Source of the DNA: Bdellovibrionales bacterium | GTDB taxonomy: Bacteria > Bdellovibrionota > Bdellovibrionia > Bdellovibrionales > Bdellovibrionaceae | DNA: 64,000 bases | Reading direction: 5' to 3' | Assembly (NCBI GenBank): GCA_016713585.1 | Contig: JADJOV010000001.1 | Span: 248,001-312,000, forward strand | In this document: in pieces, positions 16,972-26,845 of the stretch | Position numbering within the stretch: position 1 is the first letter of the stretch | How the letters are laid out: each line of letters begins with the position of its first letter | Notes under the pieces: model-generated | The model's database searches: none | Seen by the model: the letters and a program-made list of their open reading frames with translations, nothing else | What the model was told of the DNA's origin: nothing | Made by a program: the position numbers and the translations under genes

Positions 16972-17772
16972 ATGAAAGCCAACGTATTTGAATACACGGA
17001 TTATATCGAGTTCATTCAAGATTGGATCGAGGCTAAGGGTCATGGGTCTAAGTCTGTCATTTCCCAGGCGGCTGGCGTGCAGCTCGCCTACCTCTCCCTG
17101 GTCCTCAGGGGTGGGACCCATTTGAATCTTGAGCAGTGTCTCCGACTCAAGGGACTCTTTGAGTTTACACCTGAGGAGACTGAGTTTTTTCTTCTGCTTG
17201 CTCAAAAAAACCGGGCTGGGACGAAGGAGCTAGAACTGCACTTTGAAAATCAAATCGAGAGTATTAGAGTTCAAAGAAATCTTCTCAAGAAACGAATTGG
17301 GAACATGGTGAAGTTTTCGCAGGAAGAGCAAAATCGATATTTTAGTCGATGGTATTATGCAGCCATTCACACAGCTTTACTTATTCCGGACTTGAGAACC
17401 CAAAGACAATTGGAAGAGCATTTTAAGCTCTCGGCGACTGAAATCGGGGAAGCTTTAGACTTTCTCGAAAAAATTGCTCTGATTAAGCGTGAGAAGAATG
17501 GCTTCGCGGTCGAGAGTTTTCGAATGCATTTACCCGGTGACTCATCGCTAATCAACCAACACCATACACAGTGGCGGCTGATGGCTCTAAATGATCTAAA
17601 TAAAATCAATCGTGGGAGTCTTCACTATTCAGCAATCATTTCCTTATCGCATAAAGATGCCGCGGATTTCAAAAAGGAAAGTCTCAATTTCATTGAGACC
17701 TTTGAGAAAAAGCTAAAGGACTCAAAGGACGAAGTTCTATATTCTATGGGCTTTGATTGGTTTGAAATCTGA
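16972..17772 (+). CDS. TIGR02147 family (DUF4423) putative DNA-binding regulator
   Basis: 266 residues. The N-terminus (VFEYTDYIEFIQDWIE...SKSVISQAAGVQLAYLSLVLRG) is the helix-turn-helix start typical of TIGR02147, with NLEQCLRLKGLFEFTPEETEFFLLL next. The C-terminal ~150 residues hold a winged-helix-like segment and the Asp/Lys-rich FETFEKKLKD helix of the family. This family is best known from Bdellovibrio and Fibrobacter relatives. It is transcribed away from the exported protein gene ending its 5' side at 16850, with an AT-rich 121-base gap holding both promoters, so it may control that gene. Confidence 0.85.
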   Translation: MKANVFEYTDYIEFIQDWIEAKGHGSKSVISQAAGVQLAYLSLVLRGGTHLNLEQCLRLKGLFEFTPEETEFFLLLAQKNRAGTKELELHFENQIESIRVQRNLLKKRIGNMVKFSQEEQNRYFSRWYYAAIHTALLIPDLRTQRQLEEHFKLSATEIGEALDFLEKIALIKREKNGFAVESFRMHLPGDSSLINQHHTQWRLMALNDLNKINRGSLHYSAIISLSHKDAADFKKESLNFIETFEKKLKDSKDEVLYSMGFDWFEI

Positions 17773-17842
17773 AGTTTCGACTCTTGAGATCTAGGGCGCA
17801 TAAAATAGTTAACGCGCAAAACGTCTAATGCCGAACCACCAA

Positions 17843-18377
17843 CTAGTCGTACACTTCTGTGTTCTGTAGCTGGGCAGCAGTTTCAATAGTCCAACTTCCA
17901 ATTTGATTCACTTTATGAATATCTCTTTCCCAGGTCGCCTTTAAAATTGGATCCCTTGGGCCGAAGTCTTCTGCGAATTTTCCACGGACTGAAATGTGAT
18001 TGTCTCCAAAACAAAAGTCCATCATTTGCATTTCGTAAGTTAAAGTAACGTCACGATCGAAAACAATGCTGAAAAATGGTGGGATACCATCTGTTGTTTG
18101 TGTCCACCGAAGACCTGGGCCCTGAATTATATAATTCCTAAAGTCTTCAAGGGAGTCATTGAGAAAGTAGAAAATGTAATCGCTGTCAGACTTCTGATAT
18201 GGGAACTTCCATGTGATGTTCAATTCTACAGTTTGATCGTTCTCTCGGCACTTGAGGACCACAATCTCCAAGACGAGCATTCGAAAAATCTGAACTTATA
18301 GGGGTACGCCAAGACGTTTGGCAGTTACCCCTAAATGATATCAATGAAATAACGAAGAGAGTTGTGAGGGTTTTCAC
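17843..18377 (-). CDS. Exported hypothetical protein, frameshifted after the signal peptide
   Basis: The first frame starts at ATG 18377 with the signal peptide MKTLTTLFVISLISFRGNC and continues ~30 residues. Around 18270-18285 the coherent sequence moves to another frame (VVLKCRENDQTVELNITWKF) and ends at 17843. The joined product is about 177 residues with a few cysteines. No family recognised. It starts where the preceding gene's second half ends, on the same strand, so it is probably the last gene of the exported-protein operon running from 22559. Confidence 0.55.
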
Positions 18378-19773
18378 TACTTTGCTCCTGAAAAAACAGT
18401 TGATCCTGAGTACGAGAACATTCTTTTGTCGGTGACGCGATCGGTAGATACGCCATCCCTCAGGCGGATGTAGCTTGCAGAAGCATTACTATTTCCAAAG
18501 ATAGAATCTAAAACTCTAAGTCCCGCTGCTCCGACTTGAGCAAAGATATTCGGATATTTCTGAAGCTCATCGGCTGCGACCACTGATCCTCGTGGAGGCG
18601 GGGCGTGAGAGCCGGCACCAGAGCCTGTCCAGTCAAATCACTCATTTCTCGCAGTACACGGTTTACTAGCTGAACTTTAACTTCTTCCACAAGAGTTGAG
18701 TCATATTCGAAGGTGGCCTGGTGACTGTCGGCGTGAAATTCGAAAGCATCTTTTGAAAAACTTGTTACAGTCGTTGTATTTGACGTGCTGGAGTTGAAGA
18801 ATCCTCCACGTGAATGGCTTTCCTGGATATGTTTAAAGATCGAAGCTAGGTTGTATGAGGCTGTGTAAGTTCTTAAACTTTGAAGGCTGTACCTGTATTG
18901 AAAGTTCGCAGCTAGGTAAGCATCGACTTCAGACGAAGATAGATCCTCTGGCATTTTTCCATTCTTAACGAACGGGCAAGCTCCAGCATAATTTAAGACA
19001 ACTTGCCCAGTGATTGCATCACCCATTATGACTGAACCAGCATTGGGCGATAGGGTGCCATCTGCACTAATCGCTGATGTGTTCTGAATTCCGAATATAT
19101 TGTGAGCGACGGCACCAGCTTCCACTTCACCCTCAACCCCTAGCTTTCTTCCGAAGACAATTCTTCCAGCTTCTAGAGGTAATCTTTCAAAGTGAATCTT
19201 TGGATTTGCTTGCTGATATGCTGCCACCAGTTCGTTCCAGTTTGTAAAGTAATTGATTTTACCAACTGCGACTCCTTTTTTATCATTCTTGAAGGGTTGC
19301 ATCGCATTTTGTGTTCTATCCATTAAGGACTGAATCTTGTCGAGTTCCGCCAACAATTTTTCATCTATAGGGGGAATTTCTGCAGGATCGGCTGGTTTTG
19401 TAGAGCCATCTATTTCAGTGCTTCCCCCTATCGACTGGTCGTCAGAACCGGATTGGCCGCCGCCTGAATCTGCCATTTTTTCAATGAGCTTAGCGAATTG
19501 TGCGTTCAGAGTATTGTATGACTTTTGCAATTTTTCATAAGACGGGCACAAACCCAAATTCATGTTTGGGGCTAAGCCCTTTATTTCTAGTTCCCCTTGC
19601 ACAGGAGGAAGAACAAATGCGATTTCACATTTTTCATCAAAGAAGATTCCAGGTCCATTAGGAACGGCTTTGACTATAATGCTTTGTGAGCAGGTTGGAA
19701 ACTTGACGGGTGGGCCAGCCAGAGAAATTCCTGGAGCCAAAAGTGCTATTGGAAGTAAAGTTGATATTTTCAT
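18377..19773 (-). CDS. Exported protein, paralogue of the 21177-22559 product, frameshifted near its end
   Basis: The signal peptide MKISTLLPIALLAPGISLAG is followed by CSQSIIVKAVPNGPGIFF and APNMNLGLCPS, both shared in pattern with the gene at 21177-22559. A middle helical segment (KSYNTLNAQFAKLIEKM) and a LNYAGACPF motif follow. The main frame stops at 18508. A one-base shift in a C run near 18600 leads into ADELQKYPNIFAQVGAAGLRV and ends at 18377. With that join the length is ~465 residues, close to the 460 of its paralogue, which supports one gene. Function unknown. Confidence 0.7.
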
Positions 19774-19785
19774 GAGTGTTTCCTT

Positions 19786-20205
19786 TTATTTTAGTGTCAG
19801 ATTTTCGTTGAAATACAGGCTGAGGAGATCTTCGACTTCTTTGTCAGTCAGGACTTCCCAGTCTAGTGGCTTAATTTTCATACTGGCTATGAAGAGTAGA
19901 GCCCCTGCCAACTGTCTTTTTTCTGCCTCTTCATACAACTCGAAATGTTTTGTCCTCATAAGGAGCTGCAGTTCAGATCGGATCGCTATAATCTCCTGCT
20001 CCGTGAGTAGTCCTACAATTGGCGGTTTATCGGGTTCTACAGGGGCAGGTGGTACAGGGGCAGGCTCAGGGTCAGGAGCCGCAGGGGCAGGAGTCGCAGG
20101 GGCAGGAGTCACCGGCGATCTGACTGGGCCAGCGTCATCACCATCACCGCTCTTGCATGCAGTAACTAGCAAAATTGTCAGAGAGAGCGCTAGTATTTTA
20201 ATCAT
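19786..20205 (-). CDS. Small lipoprotein with a Pro/Ala-rich linker
   Basis: 139 residues. The lipobox LLVTAC places the lipidated cysteine at residue 17. Residues ~28-62 are a proline/alanine-rich spacer with repeated TPAPA and PAP units, typical of a tether crossing the periplasm or peptidoglycan. The last ~75 residues are helical (EQEIIAIRSELQLLMRTKHF). It overlaps the upstream exported gene by four bases and precedes a paralogue of the first operon gene, so it is probably a membrane-attached member of that complex. Confidence 0.7.
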   Translation of the reverse strand: MIKILALSLTILLVTACKSGDGDDAGPVRSPVTPAPATPAPAAPDPEPAPVPPAPVEPDKPPIVGLLTEQEIIAIRSELQLLMRTKHFELYEEAEKRQLAGALLFIASMKIKPLDWEVLTDKEVEDLLSLYFNENLTLK

Positions 20206-21155
20206 GGCTTCGTCGGAGTAGTCAGTTTGAATGTTTCGGAATATGGAATCATACTGCGAGGAATTTTGACGAGATCTATTGATCTAGCAACTTGAGCATA
20301 CTGATGTCGTTCATAATTTTTCAATGCACCAGAATTGGTGTCGAACATAGCGCCCGAAATTCTCAAAAATTTCATTTCTTCGAAATCTTCAATCGATTTG
20401 TTCAGTTCTTTTGAAATAGCAGAGTGTAGGTGAGCGCCATTCACGACGTGCATCTGGGAAACCTGCTTTGTCGAAACAGTGCGACTTTGCAAATTTTCGT
20501 AAACATTTCTAAATTCATCAGCTGTGAGAATTGGTTGGCGAATAGGTTTTGCCAGGTCTAGCATCAGGCCAAAGCGAACTTCCAAAACTAGCTGTCCCAA
20601 AATTAAGTCGCACGCTACGTCATCTGCCTGAAATAGATCAACTGAAAACTCTCCATTTTCCTGAATCGAATCAATATTGGCCAAAATCGAACGTTTAAAA
20701 TTTTCTTGAAATTCAAGCGCTGATGACAAAGTGGCGATCGGCTCCGCTGCGTTCGGAATTAATTTCACCTCAACAACAGAAACGACTGGAGTGTTCTCGA
20801 TTGAAGTCCTTAGTTTCTTAAGCTCAGAGGCCGCGAAAGGGTAAATAAATCCTCGAAACTGGTAAGTGTTTTTCAAAAGCAGTCTTGTTGACCTAAGCGA
20901 TGTTTTGGATTTTTTGCAGAGAGCTTCAGATTTCCTTGGATCTGCTTCAAATAGACCTCCGTAAATTTGAATTTCTGCTTTCCCAGGGTTTGCCTCTGTG
21001 ATTCTAAAGCTTCCGGTATCGGTCTTGAAGCCAACGAGTTGGTTTTGAATTCTTGGCAGAGTCATTGTTATTTGCTCCCACGAGTCCTCATCAGCATAAG
21101 CCGATGAGGAAGTGATTTGGAGAGCCGCTGCTAAAAGAAAAAGTTTGTTTTTCAT
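20202..21155 (-). CDS. Exported hypothetical protein (middle gene of the exported operon)
   Basis: 317 residues with a signal peptide ending near SAYA-DE (about 21-22). The mature protein is mixed alpha/beta with a central LILGQLVLEVRFGLML strand. Two cysteines are seen (LCKKSK and VACDLI). No family recognised. It overlaps the lipoprotein gene by four bases and lies 21 bases after the first gene, so the three are co-transcribed. Confidence 0.7.
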   Translation of the reverse strand: MKNKLFLLAAALQITSSSAYADEDSWEQITMTLPRIQNQLVGFKTDTGSFRITEANPGKAEIQIYGGLFEADPRKSEALCKKSKTSLRSTRLLLKNTYQFRGFIYPFAASELKKLRTSIENTPVVSVVEVKLIPNAAEPIATLSSALEFQENFKRSILANIDSIQENGEFSVDLFQADDVACDLILGQLVLEVRFGLMLDLAKPIRQPILTADEFRNVYENLQSRTVSTKQVSQMHVVNGAHLHSAISKELNKSIEDFEEMKFLRISGAMFDTNSGALKNYERHQYAQVARSIDLVKIPRSMIPYSETFKLTTPTKP

Positions 21156-21176
21156 TTGGTTTCCCTTTATCTTGTA

Positions 21177-22559
21177 TTATTTAACTTTAAAGCCCGAAGT
21201 GAAGACTCTGCTTGTTGGTCGGAATATTTCTACCGTCTCAGAAATGTTTGCCCTTACTTCATTCGAGATGGTTGCAAGTTGATTTGAGGTTCCATTTCTT
21301 GGAACTTGGAACTCATAAGCTATATTCCGGCAACCTCCACCAATTGTGATACCCAAGAATGAATCACGCCAGCAATCTTGTCTCGACCCGGTCTCTGTCG
21401 CTGTTCCTGCATTTGGTGTTTCGATAGACTGTATTTCCTTCGCGAACTTCGAATCAACAAGGGCTTTGGTATATTGATCAAGTAGGGAAGCTTTGACTAC
21501 TAGTCTTTGCTCAGCAGAGATGTCCTTTTCAAAAGTGGTTTGGAGAGCCCCGGTCATATCTTCATATGTCCAGCTTTTAAATTTGAAAACCTGGTCGATT
21601 TCACCTGATACCATCGATTTTGAAATCTCATTATGGGTGAATTGTCCTTTGTTTCCATATTTAGTGAAGATCACTTCCGTTAGATTATTAACATCAAGAG
21701 AGGCTGAATATCCGAATGAAGTTAGCAAAGGCACCATCATTGTTTGAGTTGCAGGTAAGTAGGCTCCGACTCTTGGTTTATTTAAAATCAGAGATTGGGG
21801 CTTGCTGAAGTTTCCCTCTAGAATTGGACAAGAACCGTTTAAGTTAAGGGCAATGGAGCCGGTCGCGCTGCCATTAAAACGAATTGACGTGCGATCAACT
21901 CTGCTTTCATCTGCCTTTGATAGGATACCTTCAACGTTGGAATACAAAACTGGGTTGTTTCTAAAGGTTCTGGTCGAGCCAGGAATAAACGCATTAAATG
22001 ACAGATAGCTTTTATCTAAAGGAGCTGCGCGTATTTTTAGTCCTTTTTCAATTGATGGAAGGTTTGTAATACTCATTGCGTTCATATATTCGGGAGTGAG
22101 GCTTCCCTTAAGATTCATCTGTACGGTCAGACCATGGAGTTCATCACCAAGTTTTTCCACTTCGAGAACTCTTGACATGAGTTTTGTAACCATGTCGTCG
22201 TATTTTTGTGCTTTCGGATCATCCAAGTCCAACTTAGAAGAAGCTTCGTTTAGTCGTACAATTTGCTCGTATATGCCTATAATGATTTTATTTGAATTAG
22301 AAAGTGCCGGACATAGCTGAAGGTTCATAGATGGGGCTGGATCGCCAACTTCGATGCTTCCTGTTGGTGGCGGAACGACATAGGCAACGGTGCAGTTGGA
22401 ATTCCAAAAGTAAGCTGTTCCATCAAGGCCGTTAGGCATTGCTAAACTATTTCGGGCCATGCAATCAGGATATAGACGGGGCATGTCTGTAGCTGTTTGA
22501 GCTAAGGTCGGCAGGCCGACACACAATAGTAGGCTAAGAATTATCGTTTGAGACTTCAT
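21177..22559 (-). CDS. Exported hypothetical protein, first gene of operon, paralogue of 18377-19773
   Basis: 460 residues. The signal peptide MKSQTIILSLLLCVGLPTLA is followed by PDCMARNS, AYVVPPPTGSIEVGDPAPS and MNLQLCPALS; the same order occurs in the paralogue (CSQS, AFVLPPVQGELEIKGLAPN, MNLGLCPS). A LNLNGSCPI motif recurs midway (LNYAGACPF in the paralogue). The C-terminus contains paired cysteines (QDCWRDSF, GGGCRNIAYEF) that may form a disulfide. It is intact, unlike its paralogue. I recognise no domain; an envelope complex with the lipoprotein is a reasonable inference. Confidence 0.72.
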   Translation of the reverse strand: MKSQTIILSLLLCVGLPTLAQTATDMPRLYPDCMARNSLAMPNGLDGTAYFWNSNCTVAYVVPPPTGSIEVGDPAPSMNLQLCPALSNSNKIIIGIYEQIVRLNEASSKLDLDDPKAQKYDDMVTKLMSRVLEVEKLGDELHGLTVQMNLKGSLTPEYMNAMSITNLPSIEKGLKIRAAPLDKSYLSFNAFIPGSTRTFRNNPVLYSNVEGILSKADESRVDRTSIRFNGSATGSIALNLNGSCPILEGNFSKPQSLILNKPRVGAYLPATQTMMVPLLTSFGYSASLDVNNLTEVIFTKYGNKGQFTHNEISKSMVSGEIDQVFKFKSWTYEDMTGALQTTFEKDISAEQRLVVKASLLDQYTKALVDSKFAKEIQSIETPNAGTATETGSRQDCWRDSFLGITIGGGCRNIAYEFQVPRNGTSNQLATISNEVRANISETVEIFRPTSRVFTSGFKVK

Positions 22560-22821
22560 TTCATTTCCTTATTTGTATTGTTTTGAATCCCCCCATTGGA
22601 ATTCGAATGTCTGAAGCACTTTGCAAGTTGGGGGCCGTCTTAGGGCTCGAGTAGATTCGTTTAGATGGCATTTCGGTTTAATAATTCCAAATTCCGGACG
22701 ATCTTGTCCAGAATCTCGGAGAATCACGTCCAGTGAGCTTTAAAAAGGAGATGAACTGGCCTCGAAGTTGCTTTGGGTGGGAACTAAAGAAGAAACTAAA
22801 GGTCTAACAAGGGGAAGCACA

Positions 22822-23265
22822 ATGAAAAAAATATCAGTAGGTATTCTATCTTTAGTATTGATCGGTTTTGCGATTTGGCATGCGCAGAGCAATGAATTCA
22901 AGAGTTCAATCACAGGAAAAACACGTAATTTTAGGAATTCAATTGCGGGAAAAGCAATTAGTTTAGAAATAATAAAGGAAGTGATTAGCGCGAAGGAGTC
23001 TCAGTCAGAAGTTATAGAATCAGCGAAACAGACGCTCCTGTTGAAAGAAGATGCACTTGATAGCCAATCTCTTTCTGATCGTATCGTTGAAATTGATCGG
23101 CTTTTGGATAATGCAAATGCAGTAAATCGAATGAACTCGGGTGATCTAGATGAAGAAACGAGAAATGAATTCATTGCGATATTTGAATTGAGGCAAGAAT
23201 TGTTAAATAGACTTGTTGATAGAGAAATTAAAGCTTCTCAGGAATATTTGGCAGAAAAGAAATGA
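22822..23265 (+). CDS. Small membrane-anchored or exported helical protein
   Basis: 148 residues from ATG 22822, with an AAGGGGAAG ribosome site. One N-terminal hydrophobic segment (about 5-20) without a clear cleavage site is followed by a largely helical, charged protein (VIESAKQTLLLKEDALDSQ, IVEIDRLLDNANAVNR). It is divergent from the exported-protein operon. No family recognised. Confidence 0.55.
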   Translation: MKKISVGILSLVLIGFAIWHAQSNEFKSSITGKTRNFRNSIAGKAISLEIIKEVISAKESQSEVIESAKQTLLLKEDALDSQSLSDRIVEIDRLLDNANAVNRMNSGDLDEETRNEFIAIFELRQELLNRLVDREIKASQEYLAEKK

Positions 23266-23355
23266 AAACAATAGCGCTTTTTGACATCTAGAGAGCCAAA
23301 TTCAGCTAACGCCCAAATGCCCCCGCGCTCAGAAGGTCTTTCCCACTTCGCTGAT

Positions 23356-24725
23356 CTACTTTCCTTGCAGGGCCAGCAGCTTATAAAACGCAATCGTGCG
23401 ATCGACATGCGCGACAGTTTCATGGCCGCGGGCAAAGCCAAACTCTAAGCTTTCATAATAGGATGGATCCGCAAGCAACGGCAGCACCTTCTTGAGATCA
23501 CGCCACGAAGTGGAATCCAAACCCTTCTGAACTGCGAGCTTTTGAGCGTCCTTTAGGTGAGCATAGCCAACATTATAAGACGCCAGAGTGAGGGCCCAGC
23601 GCTCTTTTGAATCCAAACTCGAAGGGGTCATTGCATACAGGTCTTTTAAATACTTTGCTCCGCCAAAATGCTCTCGGTTGGATCCTCTCTGTCCGTGAGG
23701 CCAAGATGATCAGCTGTCTCTTGAGTGATCTGCATGAGTCCCTTTACGCCTGTGTAGCTCTTCGCTTCGGGATCCCAGTGTGATTCTTGGTAGGCGACCG
23801 CAGCAATCATTTGCCAAGGAACCCCGTACTCCAAACCGGCCTTCTTAAAAAGCTTCACAAATTTTGGAAAGGTGCTTCGCAGGTTTTGATAAAAACGACG
23901 AACGTCATTGTCATCAAGGCCCCGGGCTTTCAGGTGATAACGATCCATCACTCGCATGATGTGATCACTTCGACTAGCTCTGTGAAACCAAATATGCATT
24001 AAGGTCACCAATTCACGATGTTTCGCGCGGACCCACCAACTGATTGGTTGATCCTCAGTCAGGTCCGCCACCTTTTCAATCATCAAAAAAGTCTGCGCAA
24101 GCGTGGAGCCTTCTAGATCTTCAAGAACTGAACAGTCTGCCTGGCCCTGAGCAACCGCCATCATAAGTTGCCGGGTTGACGAATGGGTTGTTGTCTGAAA
24201 CTGAAGCCCCTTACTGGGCGTTTCGAAGGTTTTGCGAAGGGTCGGTGTGAGGTCTTTAAAACGCACCCGCAGCGTGCGCTCAGACAGGTCTCGGACATTT
24301 TCAATATTTAATTTTTTCAAGCAAAACAAACTTAAGTGAGATTCCTCAATCGAGGGTCCAGAGAGCGTGTCTTCCCCATGGGTCAATGTAGGAAGGCGGG
24401 CCGCAGCAACGTCGCCTTCGCCCCGGGAAAAAGCTGCAATGACCTCTTCTTGAGTATTATAAGTCTTGAACTTAAGCTCCATCGAGTAGCGAGAAGCGAA
24501 TTGATTCAATAGCTCCGCGTCAATTCCCCAGCTCTGGCCATTGGAGTCCCGCTGATAAGTCAGTGGGCTGGCCGTTGTAAGAACGACAATCCGGTTTGGG
24601 GCACGAGAAAGCGCCTCCTGCTCATGCGGAGTAAAGGGTTCACATCCATACAAACCAATAAGTACAAGGCTGAGAAGCAAAAGAAGAGCGGTTCGAGAAG
24701 GAAATCGGTTAAGCTCTTGAGTCAT
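23356..24725 (-). CDS. mltF: MltF-like lytic transglycosylase (SBP_bac_3 + SLT domains), frameshifted
   Basis: The main frame starts at ATG 24725, with lipobox LIGLYGC near 28. Residues ~40-250 form a family 3 solute-binding-like domain (TASPLTYQRDSNGQSWGIDAELL). The lytic transglycosylase domain follows with the catalytic Glu in AAVAYQESHWDP and the GVKGLMQITQETA motif. The main frame stops early at 23646; one base inserted in a GC-rich stretch near 23665 restores GAKYLKDLYAM, then ASYNVGYAHLKDA and the end at 23356. The joined length (~455) matches MltF. It cleaves peptidoglycan in the periplasm and outer membrane. Confidence 0.82.
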
Positions 24726-24937
24726 ATTGACTCCCGGCTACCCTATTGCCTAGGTGAGAGCAAGCGAAGAGCGGCGCGGGCACCAATAAAATGGACAAAA
24801 AGTGACGTTTTGTGTAATAAAAGCCACTATTTTTTGAAAAAAGTTCTATTTGTTTGTCCATTTGTTTGAAGGTCCGGCGATTTTCAGACAGAATCCTGCT
24901 CAATCAAATCTAGAGCCAAAAACAACGGAGGATGTGC

Positions 24938-26812
24938 ATGCCAATTCTGGAGCTCAGTCAGGAACAAGTTCATGAAATGTCACTTAAACAAAAAGATGAA
25001 TGGTGGCTAAAGAATATATTTCGTGGGGATATGCCCCAACTGAATCTTCGATCCGCGCTGACTGGGATGATTTTGGGTGGAATTCTTTCTTTAACCAATC
25101 TTTATATTGGGATTAAGACTGGGTGGACATTAGGTGTGGGAATTTCTTCGGTGGTGGTTTCTTTTGGATTTTTTAATATTTTGGCGCGCCTTAAAATTGG
25201 CAAAGAAATGTCAATTCTTGAGAACAATGCAATGCAATCAATTGCAACCAGCGCCGGCTATATGACAGCTCCATTGATGGCCTCAATCCCGGCCTATATG
25301 ATGGTAACTGGTGAAGTGATTCCGATGTGGCAAACATTTTGGTGGATTGTTGTCCTCGCAATTCTAGGAGTGCTCTTTGCTTTTCCGTTGAAGAAAAGAT
25401 TCATCAATGATGAGCAGCTTCCTTTTCCGGAGGGTTATGCGGCAGGAATTGTTTTGGATAGTCTGCATAATGAGCATGGCAAAGAAGGGATGTTTAAAGC
25501 GAAATTATTAATATTTGCAGCGGGACTATCGGCTTTAATTGAGGTTATGAGAAGTCAGGCGGTGATGACTATCCTTCATCTGAAAAGCCTGACTCTTCCA
25601 GGTTTTTGGGATGACTTAATCTATGGTTGGGTCACTCCAAAGATTTTGAACTCACCACTCAAGAACCTGACCATCCAGTTGGATTCGTCCATTGTGATGA
25701 TGGGGACCGGTGGTCTGATGAGCATGAAGACAGCCATGTCGATTCTACTGGGTGGCTTTATAAACTACTTCATTTGCGCGCCGCTTTTGATTGATTATGG
25801 AATTATTCCGGAGGCCAAATTCAAGGCGATCGCCATGTGGTCACTTTGGGGTGGGGCTGCCATTATGACAACCTCTTCGCTTTATTCATTTTTCTCAAAA
25901 CCACAGATTATTATAGAAGCACTCACTCGCCCCTTTAAAAAGCGAGGAGCTTCTGAGAAAGATGTTCTCGAAAAAATTGAGTTGCCTCTATGGATTTCCT
26001 TTGTTGGCATTCCCTTGGTGGGCGCGGTCGCAGTTTATATGGGACATGCTTGGTTTGGAATTCACTACTGGCTTGGTTTGATCGCGATTCCGTTGGTTTT
26101 TTTGTTTACTTTAATTGCCGTGACCGCAACTGGTTTGACCGCGATCACTCCTGGTGGAGCTCTTGGTAAACTCACGCAAATCACTTACAGTGTTCTGGCG
26201 CCAGGAAATGTGACGACTAATTTGATGACCGCAGGAATTACCTCTGAGGTGTCATTAAATGCGTCTAATTTACTGATGGATATTAAGCCGGCTTATATGC
26301 TGGGAGGGAAACCACGCCATCAGGCTCTGGGTCATGTTCTGGGTGTTGTCGCAGGGGCCTTGGTTGCAGTGCCTGTTTTTTATTCTATTTTTGGCGGTGA
26401 CGTCAGTATGTTTACGTCAGATAAAATGCCATTGCCAGGTGCCGCAATCTGGAAAGGTGTGGCTGAGGCCTTAACGAAGGGTTTAGGCTCCCTGCATATT
26501 TCTGCTCAAATCGCAGCAGGAGTGGGCGCCGTCCTTGGTATCGTTATTGAGGTTTTAAATAAACGAAGTAAAGGGAAGTTTCCGCTCTCTGGTGTTGGAC
26601 TTGGCCTTGGAATGGTCTTGCGCTTTTCTGACTCACTCTCGATGTGCTTGGGAACTTTGTTTTTCTGGCTTGCTCGGAAGCAATTCAAAAACAAAGAGAG
26701 CTTTGGTTTTCGGGCTTTTGTCGATAACCAAGAAACCTTTGCCGCTGGTATTATTGCTGGGGGCTCTATTGTGGGAATTATCTTGATACTGATTGAGAAC
26801 GCCTTGGGGTAG
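24938..26812 (+). CDS. OPT family oligopeptide transporter
   Basis: About 624 residues from ATG 24938, with GGAGG six bases upstream (ATG 24932 overlaps that site). Roughly fifteen hydrophobic segments. The early GMILGGILSLTNLYIGIKTGW and the LPFPEGYAAGIVL motifs are characteristic of bacterial OPT proteins (oligopeptide or metal-chelate symporters). A divergent MltF-like gene upstream would release peptidoglycan peptides, but a functional link is only suggestive. In a predator such a carrier would suit uptake of host peptides. Confidence 0.88.
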   Translation: MPILELSQEQVHEMSLKQKDEWWLKNIFRGDMPQLNLRSALTGMILGGILSLTNLYIGIKTGWTLGVGISSVVVSFGFFNILARLKIGKEMSILENNAMQSIATSAGYMTAPLMASIPAYMMVTGEVIPMWQTFWWIVVLAILGVLFAFPLKKRFINDEQLPFPEGYAAGIVLDSLHNEHGKEGMFKAKLLIFAAGLSALIEVMRSQAVMTILHLKSLTLPGFWDDLIYGWVTPKILNSPLKNLTIQLDSSIVMMGTGGLMSMKTAMSILLGGFINYFICAPLLIDYGIIPEAKFKAIAMWSLWGGAAIMTTSSLYSFFSKPQIIIEALTRPFKKRGASEKDVLEKIELPLWISFVGIPLVGAVAVYMGHAWFGIHYWLGLIAIPLVFLFTLIAVTATGLTAITPGGALGKLTQITYSVLAPGNVTTNLMTAGITSEVSLNASNLLMDIKPAYMLGGKPRHQALGHVLGVVAGALVAVPVFYSIFGGDVSMFTSDKMPLPGAAIWKGVAEALTKGLGSLHISAQIAAGVGAVLGIVIEVLNKRSKGKFPLSGVGLGLGMVLRFSDSLSMCLGTLFFWLARKQFKNKESFGFRAFVDNQETFAAGIIAGGSIVGIILILIENALG

Positions 26813-26845
26813 TTATCCTTTTTAGGGGCGCGATCAAGTTGGATC

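Noticed and set aside
23356..24725. MltF-like region as two genes
   Set aside because: The short downstream piece has no start of its own and completes the transglycosylase domain in another frame.
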